Assembly (NCBI RefSeq): GCF_910591885.1
Contig: NC_063279.1
Span: 6,138,001 to 6,202,000 of the forward strand
From: Bombus terrestris
Taxonomy: Eukaryota; Arthropoda; Insecta; Hymenoptera; Apidae
Direction: 5' to 3'
DNA: 64,000 nt
In this document: positions 26,801-40,900 of the stretch, one piece after another
Numbering within the stretch: position 1 is the stretch's first letter
Layout of the letters: each line of letters opens with the position of its first letter
Notes under the pieces: generated by a model
What the model was told of the DNA's origin: nothing
Seen by the model: only the letters and a program-made list of their open reading frames with translations
Database searches by the model: none
Position numbers and translations under genes: made by a program

Positions 26801-29800
26801 GCATCACGTAGGAAGCGATCCATAAAATTTTACGAGCGCTATACGCCAACAGTGAACTGTTACAATGTTCGTGAACAGTTCGCCGGTGAGTACGCGCCTT
26901 TAGAAGGAGGACATCGCGGTCCCTGCTCGGCATCCGGCAACTATTCACGCGTCTTCCGCTTCTCTCGATCCTTATCCGCGTTGGCCCGCGATCTTATCGC
27001 TGTTTTCTACCGATCATTGCACAACGATGCGCTTCACAGATACATCGGCCCATCGTGTAACTGTAACTGGAAGCGCGAAAATTGCGTATTGTTTTCTCCG
27101 CCGAAACGTCGTATTGTTCTTCTTCTCAATCTCGGAAAGCAATCTGTTCGCTTTGACACCGGTATAAATTATTCTCCGCTCTCTGTGTACGCTTAACCGC
27201 TCGATTTACATGTTACTTTCTGTCTGCTCTCTGTTACGTTCTTTCAACGACACGAGTCTCCCGTCGCTGTATGTATTGTTCCGTGTTCCGTGTGATTAAT
27301 GTCGCGATTCTGCCTCGTAGTTTTATGAAGTATGTATCTACAGCCGAGTACGTTGGATAGGCTGCGCGTTCTTTTCCAATCTTGACTGTTGATGCATTAT
27401 TGACGATTGTTTGGATATAAATGGTAATTTGTGGATGATTTACGTTGTTGCGCGTTCCAACGCGGTGGTAATTAAAGGAAAGCAATTTAATGTAAAATTA
27501 ACCTTTTAAATAATCCCTGCGATCTATCGCATCTCATAATCGAAATGGTAATCGGTTTTTTCTTCGTGAAACAAAGTTATTATAGGGAAAACGAATTGTT
27601 TCGTACTGGTAAGCGACATTGATCGATCCCATAGACTGAAAAGTACAGTAAAGCGACGAGGTTTTTTAAATTCGTCTTACAGTTTATCATCTCACTTGCT
27701 TTAACATCTGTCGAGATAAATGTCTTTGTCGAAATATCGAAATTCGTCTCGTAAAAATAGAATATGAATCGCGTGCTCACGTAAAGAAGAATTAAGAAAT
27801 GAATAAAAACGTCAGGCTGATTAGTTCGGCTTCTCTGTAGTTCTAGTTTAGCTGAAAGAGAACGATCTTGCCTCTTAATGGATCAAGACAAGCGAGCACT
27901 AATTTTGACCGTTTACACAGAGGACTGCATCTCAGAGCACGAAGTGACTATCGGAGGAAGTTAGGACAACTTTATCACTGGCTCAGAGGTTTGATCATCC
28001 AAAGTCGGTAAATCTGGCAAGAGTCGAAGGAGGACTAGCCTAATTCGAGTATCTTTGTGGATCCTCCCCGACGAACCTAGAATTTGTTCAGCGGTAATTG
28101 TAGCCAAGAGACGCAACCAACAGACGCAGTCGTTCCAAATTAAGATGCACATTTTTCCAAGAGACAAGCATCGTTTATACGCCATTTGATCCACAAGTTC
28201 CTGACAAAACATCGTAGATTTTTCACTTATTTTTAAAACCTTTCCATCTTCGAGTCAATCGGCTTATTCCCTTTTTCGATTATTTCACGCGTTAGAACGC
28301 TTTTTTTGGCATCGAGCGATATAACGGCAAAAAAGTCAACAAAATTGAACTTGTTGTTTATCTATTGCAACGTGGTGTTGCACGAAACGTGAAAACGAAA
28401 ATTTTAGGTTTTAAAAAATTGCGAGAGCGTTATAGCAGTCCCAGTAACTGTACGATGATGAAATGGCCTGGAGACTCGTCAAAGGAATGACCTATCTTTT
28501 CCAGGCAGCGAAAGCGCTGAAAATCGACTTTCCGCGTTTAAACCGTATTCGCGTATTATAACTATCGAGGAAGTAAATCGTATCGCCGCGAGACTCGCGT
28601 TGATCCCTTCGCTCCCTCTCTCCTTTGCAACAACTTTTCCCGTTCCTGACCGTCTGGCGGCTCGTATTGAGCACGCAGACTGCCTTCGGCTACGGTTTAG
28701 ATTATACATTACGAAGCACGTGCCTGCACGCGACATGTTGCACGCCGTGAATCCGGTCAACCGGAGTCAAACGGTGAAACTGGCTAATCCTTAAGAGACC
28801 GGAGTAGGGTTAGCTTATTTGCGATTTTGCAGGCTGATTATAAAGTTTCAGCGAATTTTTTTTAAATTGAAAACGTGTCGTAATTGTTCGTTCAAAAGGA
28901 CAAAGGATGCGCAATGTGTTGGAATCGCCAAAAAAAGGAGCAGAAATATGTATTAAGCGAAATCGTGTTTCAGGGATATTCAAAGTTGAGATTTTTAGAC
29001 TTTAAAATATTCAGAGACGGAATTTTGAATTTTGGGTATATACAGCGTAAATCTTGAACCTTTTGGATATTTGAAATCGAAATTTCCTTTCCTTTGTAGG
29101 ATCATATCGATGAAAAAGAATACGAAATAAATTTCGTTCGTTCGATATCGAATAAAGTGAGAGCAAAAAGAACGCTTATCGTGGAATTCGTTAGAAGATG
29201 ACAAGACATTTGAAAGATAATTTTGGACGTACTTTTTTCGCAGCAGACATAAGCTGAAAATTTATATGATTGCTCGTAAAAAGAAATCGTTCCTTCGTAC
29301 TTTTGACACATCGTATGCCATTTTAGCTTCTCGAATGTTTCGCTCTTAAATTTTACCTGAAAGGTCTTTGTACACGACACGAGTAGATCACAGTGAAATC
29401 ACAGGATCAGAAGATCAAGGATACGAGGGTTTCTACGTAGAAAATCGCCACGAAATCCTGGAATGCAATTATTCAGCTTTGATCGAATCTTTGACTGTAG
29501 TGAAAGCCAATCAACAGCGTTTCTGAAGATTCGTACGCGTAATTCAATTTGATCGATCTTACCCTCGCGGAAGAATTGAATTTTATGATGATGAGCCCGG
29601 TGCTGCTGGCTTTTTTAAAAACTTTTCTTTTACGTATTCCGAGAAACGTGTTTAATGATGCAAGCCTTTTTGTCGATTTAAATGAGAAAGGGACGAATGA
29701 AATCGTGAAAGAAATCTTTCATCGAAGATCGACGATGCTTCGCGCAAATTGATTTTCGTCTGATAAAAAAATTACTTTGAAGTCATATTTTCTTTCTGTA

Positions 29801-30574
29801 ATTTCGTATAATCTTCCAAGTATCGATACAATAAAATTCAAATTAATTATTTATACATATAATTTGTACCGTTAAAAGATGACGAGCAAAGTCACCGATA
29901 CAGAGTTTCTTTCAAATCATCGCAAAGGAGAAAGATATTTGAACGAAGCAAAATAATTCGCGCAACTAATACGTGCTTCAAACTCGCAGTTTACTTTATC
30001 TGGCAATCGAAAATCGGCAATCTGGAATCTATCGAAACAACATTAGCTTTCCCTCACGGTTCCAAATTGGATAAACGTACGAAATAAGCCGATGAGAAAC
30101 TAAAAGTACCATCATCGCCCTACACGTTCCTCTCCATCCTCTCTATCTATTCAAAGCAAAAAAGGAAATCACAGTCCGCGTTTGAGCACAGAATTAATTC
30201 ACCGTTTAATTCAAAGCCAAGCTTCTTCCAGCGGCATACTAAAGACGCTGACAGAGGATCCTTCATTGAATCCTCGCCGGACAAAAATACGTGTAAATAA
30301 TCGTTGGCGCGAAAACCCGGCGAGGGGGAGGGGGCGATTTTAATCGGGGCGTGGTACAATGTAGCCGGTGCAAAACCTGGCGGCTAATCAATCCTTTCAG
30401 GTGCACGGGTGAAAATAACGCGGCTGGGGCAAAAGATGCGGCCATTTGGTCTCGCGAAGGAATAAAAACCGGCGAGGTAAAAGCGCAAAGTCGAAAGCAA
30501 TTTCAATCGGCTGGCGGATCCCTGCGCGACCAGGTAAATGTCGGACGTGAACGTTCGAAAACGAAAAAGGAACT

Positions 30575-30710
30575 ATAAAAAAAAAAAGAAAAAAAAACAG
30601 ACCGACAGATAGACAGATAGATGGAAAGAGGAGGATGGGAAAGAAGGGTAGAGAGGAGACAGAGGATCGAGAAAACAGAAGGGAGGATAGAAAAATAAAA
30701 AAAGAGGCAA
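30575..30710. repeat. Purine tract (A-rich then GA-rich, with GATA-like units)
   Basis: The plus strand is nearly all purine, with ACAGATAGACAGATAGATGG in the middle. It explains the Phe/Ser-rich minus-strand open frames at 30397-30774. Comparable purine runs occur at 9899-9935, 20190-20248, 41876-41897 and 54339-54412. Confidence 0.8.
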
Positions 30711-31189
30711 CTGGCTGCCAAAAATCCAAAGCGAATCCGGCGAGAACGAGCAAGCCTCCCAGCCGCAATTTCACGCGATCGAATCGGGCCGAAGCAAATT
30801 AAAAACTAATCGTTTTCCCGCACCCTGCTGGCACGCGCTTTACCTCTGTGGCTCGAGCCACGTAACCAGAGACCTCCCCGCGTGAAAAAACACCGCAGAA
30901 ACGTGGTGCATGACCGTCGTACCCAGCGCCATATACCTACACAAACGATCCCAACCGTTTGACCGACGCTTGATCTTACCAGGGTGAGACCCGTGGCCGA
31001 CAAATTGTTTTTCCCTCCTCCCTCCACCTACCTTCGTCTGTGTTCTCCGTTTTCTGCTGATTGATCTTCCGTTCGGACCGAAGGGCCACGAACTAACCCT
31101 GGCATCCGGCGATTCGTCACGGGAGACCTCGTCTGGAAACACTGGACTTTTCCTTGGACCCGTTCGACTTTTCTGTCTGTTTATAGGAT

Positions 31190-31555
31190 AGGAGTGCGCA
31201 AAAGTTTTTCGTCCAAGCGAATTTTTTTAGTATACAATACCGAAACTATTATATATCTGCAAGATTTGTTGGCTGCTGTCGTTGTAATGATAGAAGGTTA
31301 TTGGAAGGGAAAACAAGAGATTGCCACGATAGAAATCAAGAGGATTGTAGATAATTCACTGTACGAGAGATATTTTAGGTAAAAATCTGTTATAGAAAAG
31401 TAGGGAATAGGTGTTTCGATGTAATAGCGATTGAAATACGTTTCGAGGCTACAATAGTTGTAATTGACTAATAGTTATCTTCTAAAAACTTAGAAACACG
31501 GTTGTGCGCGAAAGTCTTCGCTCAAGCGGATTTTTCATTGCATATTCGTCGTATT
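31190..31555. repeat. Diverged local duplication, about 314 bp apart
   Basis: GTGCGCAAAAGTTTTTCGTC at about 31194 recurs as GTGCGCGAAAGTCTTCGCTC at about 31504. Both are followed by CAAGCGAATTTTT or CAAGCGGATTTTT. Similarity is clear over about 36 bp at each copy and then fades, as in an old tandem duplication or the two ends of an eroded direct-repeat element. Confidence 0.55.
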
Positions 31556-33822
31556 ATATCGTATGAAAATAGCAAAAAAGCTGATAAATAGTGATAAACG
31601 ATAATAATCTGTAAAAAGTATAAAAGTATAACTAAGTACAATCGAGTGTTTAATAAAAACTCGGCAAATAAACTTTCTTTCGATAATCCAAAAGAACGTA
31701 ATTTATGTAATTGCAATATTTGTAAAAGGAAGCTGTAATTTCCTTCAAGTTGCGACTACGTTTCTATTCAATTTTTTCGCAATTGACTTTCAAGCGTTCC
31801 CTTACTTCAGCAGCTGGTTTCTTTTTAGTTGAACCGAATCGAATTATTTCGTTTCTCGATAAAACCTTCCAACCACGAACCTCGTGGCGAGTACTTTAGC
31901 GATCTCGTTTGCAACGCTTCGGAAGAATACCTCATAGTTGCACGTTCCAAAAAAGAAAGAACGCGTTAACTCGCTGATTCCTCGAGAGATGGATCGTTGA
32001 CCGCGAAAACAGACTCGTTTGAATTTCCACTCTCAAGGGAAACGAACAACTCGGCTTGGCTTGTGCATTAAGTAATCGAATCGTTCAAAGCCATCGATGG
32101 GAATTGACTGTTGCACGAATACGCAACACCCGTGTGTGTAAAATAAAAATAAATCTTAGTCGACAAAACAGCCGTTTGAAAGCTTTTACAGGTATAAAAA
32201 AAAATACCTTTATTTCGTTATCGTGCCAATTAAATACAGTACAATAAAATTCTACAATTTCGTTTCGCAAATTTTGAGGTAAAATTTTCATCGGAAAAAG
32301 CAGATTTTATTGTACGCTTTCTGTACAAGAGACAGTGAAAGAATATTTTAATTCTTGTTACACTGTAAGGTGATTCTCTTAGTTCCGTTCGAAACTATCG
32401 TAAAAATGTTTTACGTCTGCCTTTTCTAACTCTTTTAGTGCCAACATTTAGAAAATACTGTGGAGACATAAAGTTTAGAGATTTTCTTCAAAGAGCATCT
32501 TTTATTTCTCTTCCTTAACCTACGAGGAATAAAATAGTTATGCCATTTTAGGAGCAGAATAAAAAGGATACTAGAATGTCATGGTTTGATTCTACTCCTC
32601 TTACCAGCTGAACCTAGGTTTTTATAGCTAAGGAAATGCTCTGATTGGCGAACATATATGCAGAGTACTTGTACCAAATTCAACTTAACGTAATTTGTAA
32701 TTATCGTTCATTCTCTATTATCATTCATCTATTTTCAATATAAATTTGAAAACATTCTACGCTCCTACTACCTCAAAGTACTTCGATGTATCTTTAAATT
32801 CTATACCATAGAATAAATAGAACATATAAATAGAATATACAGAGAATTCTATACTATCGAATAAACAGTGGAAATACAAATTTTCATGGACAATTAATTG
32901 AATTTAAACTAAGCAAATCCTGGGACGAACAAATATTAATACTATCTTCTTCGTCTATTATTTTTATTCATTGGAGCGATATGAAAAACCAGATTCTCGA
33001 AGCGACTATAATCTCTGTAACCGCGTCCTATGGAAAAAATATGACGTCAAAAACGATGTGATTGAACACAATGGCAAGAGGATGAGAAAACAATCGTTGA
33101 TCGAGCTATCGTCTATTACCATTTCGTTGCTTGTTCCAAGTAAAGTTCGCGTCATTCCTAGCAGAGGTGCGCGAGAAACTCGCCTCCCAGAGGGTTCCGG
33201 AAGTTTCGAGACAGCGTCGCGTCGCGGTCTGCGTCCACGGCGTGATCGGAATAAAATTTTACCATCGAGAGACGTTTATGTTCACGTTGATGTTCTCTGC
33301 AAACAGCTGAGCCGTTTAGAGGAGAAGTCAACGAATTCGGTTTATTTCAATGGAATCGTGGCGTAACCACTCTATGCTAATTCGTACGCGTAGCACCGGA
33401 AATGAATGACACTCGAAACTTTCCCGTCCGGTAACGATGAAAATAGTCGGTGTGCATCGCGAAATGCGTTTTCACTGTAGCCGCCAGGCCATGAGCGCAC
33501 GCGATGAACGAGCATGCACGCATCCATGCACGCGATATCATACCGTGCCTGTCGTGCCCGGTTAATTACAACAATCGATATCGTTTAAATTGCAGGTTGC
33601 GCCTGCGTGCCATTTCGCGGGGCCGATGTAAGAGCATGCCGAGTACGAAACAGAAGGAAAACTGGCGAACGAAGGAATCCAACCACTGTCGGTTGCATCG
33701 TTCTTCGATACATTGTATGGTGGATAGCCACAGTGGCGTAAATTTGAAAAATTAGTGCCGCTAGTACACATTTTTCTTCCACTGTACTTTTGTCTTCTAC
33801 CCTTTGTTACTCGCTGTTTCTA

Positions 33823-33892
33823 TTGGGTTGGCAACTAAGGTGGTAATGACCACCTAATAACAAACTCCGCAATCATTTAGTTTCCAAGCCAA
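33823..33892. mobile_element. 70-bp mariner fossil: two terminal inverted repeats almost back to back
   Basis: The left end reads TTGGGTTGGCAACTAAGG. The right end, on the other strand, reads TTGGCTTGGAAACTAAATGA and continues TTGCGGAGTTT. This matches the usual terminal repeat of insect mariner elements. TA dinucleotides flank both sides (33821-33822 and 33893-33894), the target duplication expected for this superfamily. Between the ends is only a small palindrome (AGGTGGTAATGACCACCT). The transposase is completely deleted. Confidence 0.8.
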
Positions 33893-34392
33893 TACTATAC
33901 TTGCGTTTAATGGCTGGGCAGGGGTTCCCTGCTGTTATTAACGCATACGCGACTCGTTTATCGAGGCGACGAACGATCTTTGGCAATATTATTGGTCAGA
34001 AATTGCACGTGCTGTTCAATTTTAATTGATCGAACGATATTTAACGGCGATTCGTGTGATTCGAATAATTATGAGCGTACGTACGCGAGAAGCTTATGGA
34101 GAGTAGTAGATTCTCTATAGAATTGCCAATAAAGGTGTTCGTGCGCTTTATGAAAGGAGTATGTTCATTTACGCGAAGCGTATACGTACAGCATCGTGTA
34201 ATAACTCACATATAGTTCGGAATATATAATTTCCATAAAAACGGCTTGTCTATAGAATGTACGAGGATTACCTGGAGCGATTGATAACGAAGATTTTTAA
34301 TCACTTCGAAGATCAAATCGAAAGACGTTTTTAATAACACGAGATTAGACGACGATCAGACGATTAGTTTCTCTATAAAAGAATTTTTCCTC

Positions 34393-34700
34393 CTCGTTTA
34401 ACAGCGAGCAAGAAAAGGACGAATATGCCCAAATGAGGAGACAACGTTTAACACGAGACCAAGTATGACAGTGTATTAAATTACAAGATTGCTTCCCTAC
34501 GAAAGACAGTATTTCTCTTCTCTCGTTTAATAGCAACCTAAAAAAGAAAAAAGGACAAATACACTCGGAAATAAAAAGACAATTTTTGGCATGAGATTAA
34601 GTGTGACAGTGTATTAAATTGTAAAGTCGCTTCTTCACAAAGGACAAAACTTTTCCTTGCTCGTTTAATAGCATGTAAAAGAAGAACAAATATAGTAATA
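34393..34700. repeat. Diverged tandem duplication, 2.3 copies of 129-138 bp
   Basis: The anchor CTCGTTTAAC/TAGC occurs at 34393, 34522 and 34660. After each anchor comes an A-rich segment ending in a form of AAGGACAAATA. The first two copies then share GACAGTGTATTAAATT (exact 16-mer) and a CGCTTC/TGCTTC segment. The third copy is cut off after about 40 bp. Confidence 0.7.
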
Positions 34701-37244
34701 ACGTCGTAACGATTATTTCGAAGAGCAACAGTTATTACGCCACTGGCAAATGTCATGAACAAGCGTATAATCAAGTGTGGCGGCGCGTGCCAAGCGTACC
34801 GGTGTCGCCACCTGCCGGCATCAGACCACGCCAATTGTTACATTATCCCCCACCGACGACAACAGCAACAACACGAATATTCCAGCAGGAACATTGTCAA
34901 CTCTATCGTTGCACGGTCTACGTTGCAGTCTCTCTCCTTCTTTCTTTCTCTCTCTTTCTCTCTCTTCTCTCCATTTATCTCCCACAATTCTACCTAACCT
35001 CTCGCCGAATCCCAAAATCTCACGACCTTTTACCTCTTTCATCTCCATTTAGACAAACCGTCTTCCTGTTTTTAAAGCGTAGCTCGAAATACCATAAAAC
35101 AACACCACTCTACGATACTTCCACGTTTTGGTCGGATTTAAATAATTTACTCGCTTTTAACGGATTCTTTCGACCCAGGGACACGCGAACGAGTATTTGC
35201 AAGCGGAAACGGGCAAACGTTTTGCTCATAAGTATCGTTAAACCGTAAAGAAACTTCTGACGACTGCCCATGACGGAGGAAGAGGACTCCGAGAAGCTTG
35301 GTTTTCGCTTAAAAACTTAAATGGAAGTTAAATTTTCATGCTCGATATCGTTCGTTTCACTTTGAAAACACAGCTCGAGAAACCTGATATGGTCTTTACA
35401 TTCTCTACTCTTAGAGTATATTATATCTTTATTCTCTAAATAAATAGCAATATAAATAGTAAAATAAATGGTAAATGGTAATTGTTCAGGGGACGAAATT
35501 CACGTAGCTATCGAAGAAGAAAACCGATTAATGCGAAACTTAATGTATCACGTGGTGTGTAATCGCGAAACTTTAAAAGCAGGACGAATGATAAACGTTG
35601 CATAGGCGTCGACTGTATCTTTAAGCCAAATAGTCGAATTATTTACTTGCAATGTTGTACTATTCTACAAGAGCAGAGTTTCGTAAAAAAATTCAAATTA
35701 AATCGTTGTCCAAAAGATTTATCCAATTCATCGTTTCATATCACAACCTGTTTCCCAAGATCTTTTCCCATTACCATTGCGCGAATACGATCGTTCCTAA
35801 CGCCCACTTGATTAGCCACTGACGACCTGACGATCCAAACAGTTCGAAGGTAGAAAAAAAGAAAATTGCGAAATTCGATATTTATTTGAAAAACTTGATC
35901 GAAGGAAAGAAGGAAAGAACGAAGCTGGAAACACGAGGAGGATAGTGTCGCGTGAGTCTGCGAAACAGGAAGGGGAAGAAGGAGAAAGATCAGACAGGAA
36001 GCAGCTGGTCGTCGAGTCGCGTGCCTAGCAGGAAACGCGGATCGAACCTACCAAGGAAGAGTATACCGTTGCTTTACCCTCGAGCATAGGCGGGGGAGGA
36101 TCGAGTGGCTCCGAAGAGGGCTAAAGTCTAAAGGGGCCTTTATTGCTATATAGAGCCACGTCCTGACACGTGCTCCGAGGATATCTTCGTTAAACGTTTA
36201 CCAACGGGACTCGTAATGGCACGCGACGACATCCTCCAGGTGGTCCAACATCTCCACCGTGTACATAGCTGCAACGCGTGGTAAGACGGCGTGCGCCAGC
36301 AAACAAAGGGCGCGTATAACGTCGCCGGTGCAAAAGGCCAGATTTTAAGATCGAATTCGATAAGTAAACGGGCATTCGTGGAAATAGCATGGTTTTAAAG
36401 AAAATTAACTTACTTGATTCGTTTCTGAATTGTCGTTGTTTTCCTATTGTTCGAACGATCTCTAAATTGTCTCTCCAAAGGATAAAAATTAGAGACGGAT
36501 TTGCTCTCCGCGCTAAGCTTATTCTAAAGTAATAGAAGATCGCTATTATTTTCTGATGCTGGACGAATCATCTTTGGGCTTTTCTTTTTTTAAAGGAAAA
36601 TTTAAAGTCACTTTTTGGAGATCTTTCTGATTAGAGAAGAGGTAAATGATACGTTGTCGTTATAATAAAAATAAAAATAAGCTTAGATCTTATCGGGAAA
36701 TTTCTTTGATAAAGAAATACTTAGGAAATATTATATAATTCTAATCATTATGTATATGATTATTGCAAGTTGTTAGAAAATTGCGGATATGTTTATGCAA
36801 ATATCTATATGTAGATTCGGTGTATTTTGTTTTCCACGTGACATTATTCGTACAATCAAATATTCGCATAATAATCGAACATTCGGATGTGCAGATAATC
36901 AAGGTCCTACTGTATTGTAGCAATTAGTGCCATTTCATTAAATCCTTGTCTGTTTTCGTTTAAATTTCGTTCTATTGGACCATTATGCGAATACATATTT
37001 GTGTGAGAAATTGGTAATAAATTAAAACCTGAATAGACATTTATCCGTTTGGAAAATTTTGAAGTATTTCGCGTATTCTACGTATTTTCTATATCCTGTA
37101 TACAAATACATGCGAAAGTAAAACGAAAGGAATTCGTTTAATATTGTTCCACTGTCGCTATTTTCTCACGTAGAATCTACAATTTTGTTTAGAAAAATCC
37201 AAGTTTACGATAAACTATTGCTTGATCCTTGATGGATCGCTTAG

Positions 37245-37925
37245 TTAATAAAGATGGCTTTTATGAAAATACAGTTACAAAAACGATCGAACGAAAATCT
37301 TGAATCAGCATGACGATCGACGTATCGTTCCTAACAAATAGAAAAACAAATCAAAGGATACCTATCGGACCACGATTTCTTAATGCTGAAGTAATTATTT
37401 CTAGGAAAACTCTACGTATTTCTTTTGTATATCCGTTACCTGCACACCGCCGCTACAAAGGAAACAGAATTTAGTGAAGTAAAAAAGAAGAAAAAAAGAG
37501 GTAGGTCCATATTATCGTGACATTGAATATGAATATTGTTTGGGTTACAAAGAGCTATAAATAGATTTGTATTGCTGTCTCTTGTAACTTTCAGTTATAG
37601 TCACACATCAAGGTTAACTTTTTTGGTAATGTCCTTTGCTGTAAATGTATCAATATGCTCCCTATCACCTTCAATTTTAACGTAACACTGCCAGTATGAG
37701 GTTCCAGATCAGGATACGCTGTTCTTATACTCCTCTGACTATACTTGCATTTATACTTCTTTTAATATATTTTTATTACATATTCACCTACGTGCTCCTC
37801 ATTAGATAACCTCAACACTTAATCGTGCCGCAAGTCCAATTACGTAATAAAAGTGGCTTTTACGAAGATAGGAGTGGAAGAAGACAAGAGAACGAAAATC
37901 TTGGTCGACGTGGTCGTTTCGTTAT
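37245..37925. repeat. Pair of diverged direct repeats about 600 bp apart
   Basis: TAATAAAGATGGCTTTTATG at about 37246 and TAATAAAAGTGGCTTTTACG at about 37845 are similar. Both are followed, 25-30 bp later, by GAACGAAAATCTTG. The match breaks between these blocks, so the copies are old or the similarity is partly chance. Confidence 0.4.
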
Positions 37926-40900
37926 CGAATTATCGAGTGGATCGAAGATGGAACAGGGAGGAAAAAGGAAAAGTACTCGGCCTGTAGACGGAAGAAAAAG
38001 GAAGAGGAGGAAACGAGGCACGTGTTCGTGTGGCTATCCGGTGAAATAAGAGACCGGAAGCATCTGTGGGGAAGCCGTATTGTTTGTTCGAGTGCTTTAT
38101 TCGGTCGAGCCGCCCCGCACTATTTCAAGTTTCACCCGTCTACGGGGTGACTCGAGCTAAACGAACGCAATCTCGAATCTCAGCGACGCAATACCTTTCA
38201 CCTCGCCCCGTTGCCTCCGAGACAAAGCTGCGTGAACCGTTCTTTGTCCGACATTCGTTAGCTCGATTGCCTCTCCGTGAAATAGAAGAATATTCGCTGT
38301 ACGATTTACCCTGATTAGTACCATTCTGGAAATTGGAACGCGACTCTGCAATCGACGTAGCTGGTATTTTAAAGCCGTCTTCCACGTCACTTCCTTGGAC
38401 AGTAAAGCTACTTAGACACTTATTATTAAGTTATTGCATAAAGAACATCGTTCTCTGACGAGATCTTGTTTCAGTTATTTTAAGAATCATAAAATATTCG
38501 ACGAGTGTTTCCGTTCGTGTGTCATATCGCTCGGAGGTTTTAATACATCGCATCTATTAAATCTTCATTGCTTTGCCGATGAGTATTCTCAAAGCAAGTA
38601 CGTTCTATTTATTCGAAAGTACACAAAGTGTGCGTCCTATTTATTTCAACGCGCAAAAACACGATTTTCATTTCTCTTCGTACGTATAAGCTCGACTAAA
38701 TCGCCACGAAACAGAACGAATAAGAACATCGGACTGTCACGACATTATGGCAATGTAAAGTTACTCGAACGTTTGTTAATTCGTCTGGCCCTTGCTTCGA
38801 GCTAAAATTTTCAAATAAATTATCCGAACTAATACATCTGTTACGCGATAACACGATTGTGGAAAAAGATACATCGATCTCGTACACGATTCAATTCAGC
38901 AAACGCGTCACTCTGTTTGGCAAAAAGAGAGAAGCGAGAAGGTGCGAGTGCTTTCCAAATTTAAGAGCTGGAGAACATCTTTTCAACCCTTCTCACCTGG
39001 CAACCCTAATGGAGTTCAAAACATTCAATCGAACCCTCGTCACGATTTCTTTGCTCCGTTCACCGCCCACCTAGTCTGTCTGAGGATCTGTAACCAGCCA
39101 CCGTTGTATACAATGTATACAAATTCGATTCATCCAGTGTTATCGAGAAACGTATCGCAGAAACAGCATTATTCCACAGAAGATTGAAAAATCGTTCAAG
39201 TTTCGCCGGTTGGAAAGCAAATTTATTGTATTACAGATCATCTTTTTTAACGATTCGTGATAAAACATTTACCTTTATTTAAACAATTGTATTTTTCATT
39301 CGTAGGATAACAATACTGATTTTTTTTATATTATCGTGGAGAAAATAAAAACGAATGCAGACCGTAGTAGGTACCTATTGATATGCAAACAGGTATATTT
39401 TATTTCAGCACACGTTCGAATTATACGTCATCCACCATTCAATATTCCACTGTTTTGCAGAAATTAATTTCATATGAGTTATGGCCATCAGACTGACTGG
39501 ATTTATAATTTAAGTACTGCTATTCTCACTGCGGATATTACGTAATTAAAAATAACATCTTTTTAACTAGCTACAGGTTATCCGTCTGAACGTTTGTTAT
39601 AGAATATTATGGAAAATATTATGAAAAATATTTCAAAATTTTACCGATATCTCAATACGCGATATTGCAATTTAATAATATCCGATTGATTATATCGTCA
39701 TTCGATATTCGATATTCAATGAAACCTATTCACCACTCGTATATATTAATTTTTGACTAAACATATATTTACAAAATAATTCAATGTACAATTTCAAATT
39801 AGTTGCAAGCTTTGCGACGGTCGTATCTCGTTATAGTGGGAATAAAATTGCAAAATCTTTTGTACGACACGTGAAATATATGCGTTAAAATTTGCTATAG
39901 TAAACGTTGAAATACCTTCATGAACCACATCATGGGACGAGCGTACGGAACATGCCTTTGCTACTCGTGCCAGATGTTCCTCTCGATTTTGGCTACAGGA
40001 GGCAAGAACGAATTGGTCTACATTTACATTAGCATCTTCTCCACGGTTTTCGAATGTTTCACCGGGTGAATTGGCTGGGGGCGCGGGCCTCTCCTCCCCG
40101 TAGAATAAATGAAAGATACTTTAGAGAAGCGATTATCGACTTTCCCGAGCCGTTCGCGGAAGTTTCCTTTTTTAATTAGTTTACGGCCTGCTTGCGAAGT
40201 CACGCGTACTGGCCACACCGTGAATGGAAATCAGCCGATTAAACAAGCAGCCAGGCCGCGTTAATGCAATGGCTTTCGTTAAGTCGATCGGCTATTCCGT
40301 TCCACAGTTTCAGCCAGTTTTTAATTAGATTATTTAGCGCGTGTAAAAATTTGATGAAATTAATAAACCGTCTCGTAAATTGTGCTCCGAATAAAAGTAA
40401 CTTCACGCAAGTGAATTGAAATACAGATTAATCCTTTGACCATCGGACAATCCTATTTTATCCATCGGATACTGTAAGATAGAAAATTGCTTTCTCATAC
40501 TCATCGATCACTCTTCAATATGACTTTTATCACGATAACCGGTTCTCAAATTCGTATCGTATAACATACATGATAAAAAATATTTCTCCCGGCGTCGAAT
40601 ATTTCCAAGCGTAGAAACAATTTCGTCAACCATCGTGCGTTGTTTTGCCTTTTTTCGCCTCAGCTTACTTTTTTCTCCGAGCCTTTTTTCAATCCACCCT
40701 CGATATCTCGTTACCAACAGCAGCAAAACCACCTGGACTGCAAAGGGTTACGCGTACCAGCAGTAGCCCTTGCGATGCTCTTTCTGCCAGTTTTTCGTCA
40801 GGATGACGGCCAAGAATCTCTGCGTTGCTCGGATGCGTGCTGTTCATTCGCGAGATAAATGTTCTCTCGTGCGAAGAGAAGATTTCGAGCAAGCGATGGG

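Larger units (their letters stand above)
18836..33820. other. Non-coding stretch, no gene recognised
   Basis: Mostly unique sequence with the simple repeats listed separately and a local duplication at 31190-31555. GC-richer patches at about 20,100-20,700, 26,120-27,200 and 30,300-31,150 contain overlapping open frames on both strands (for example an Arg/Lys-rich one at 26120-26482). These follow purine skew rather than protein-like composition. The patches could be regulatory elements. Confidence 0.5.

Noticed and set aside
36035..36065. GGATCGAACCTACC, a reverse-strand B-box-like string
   Set aside because: There is no T-stem pairing and no cloverleaf partner sequences.
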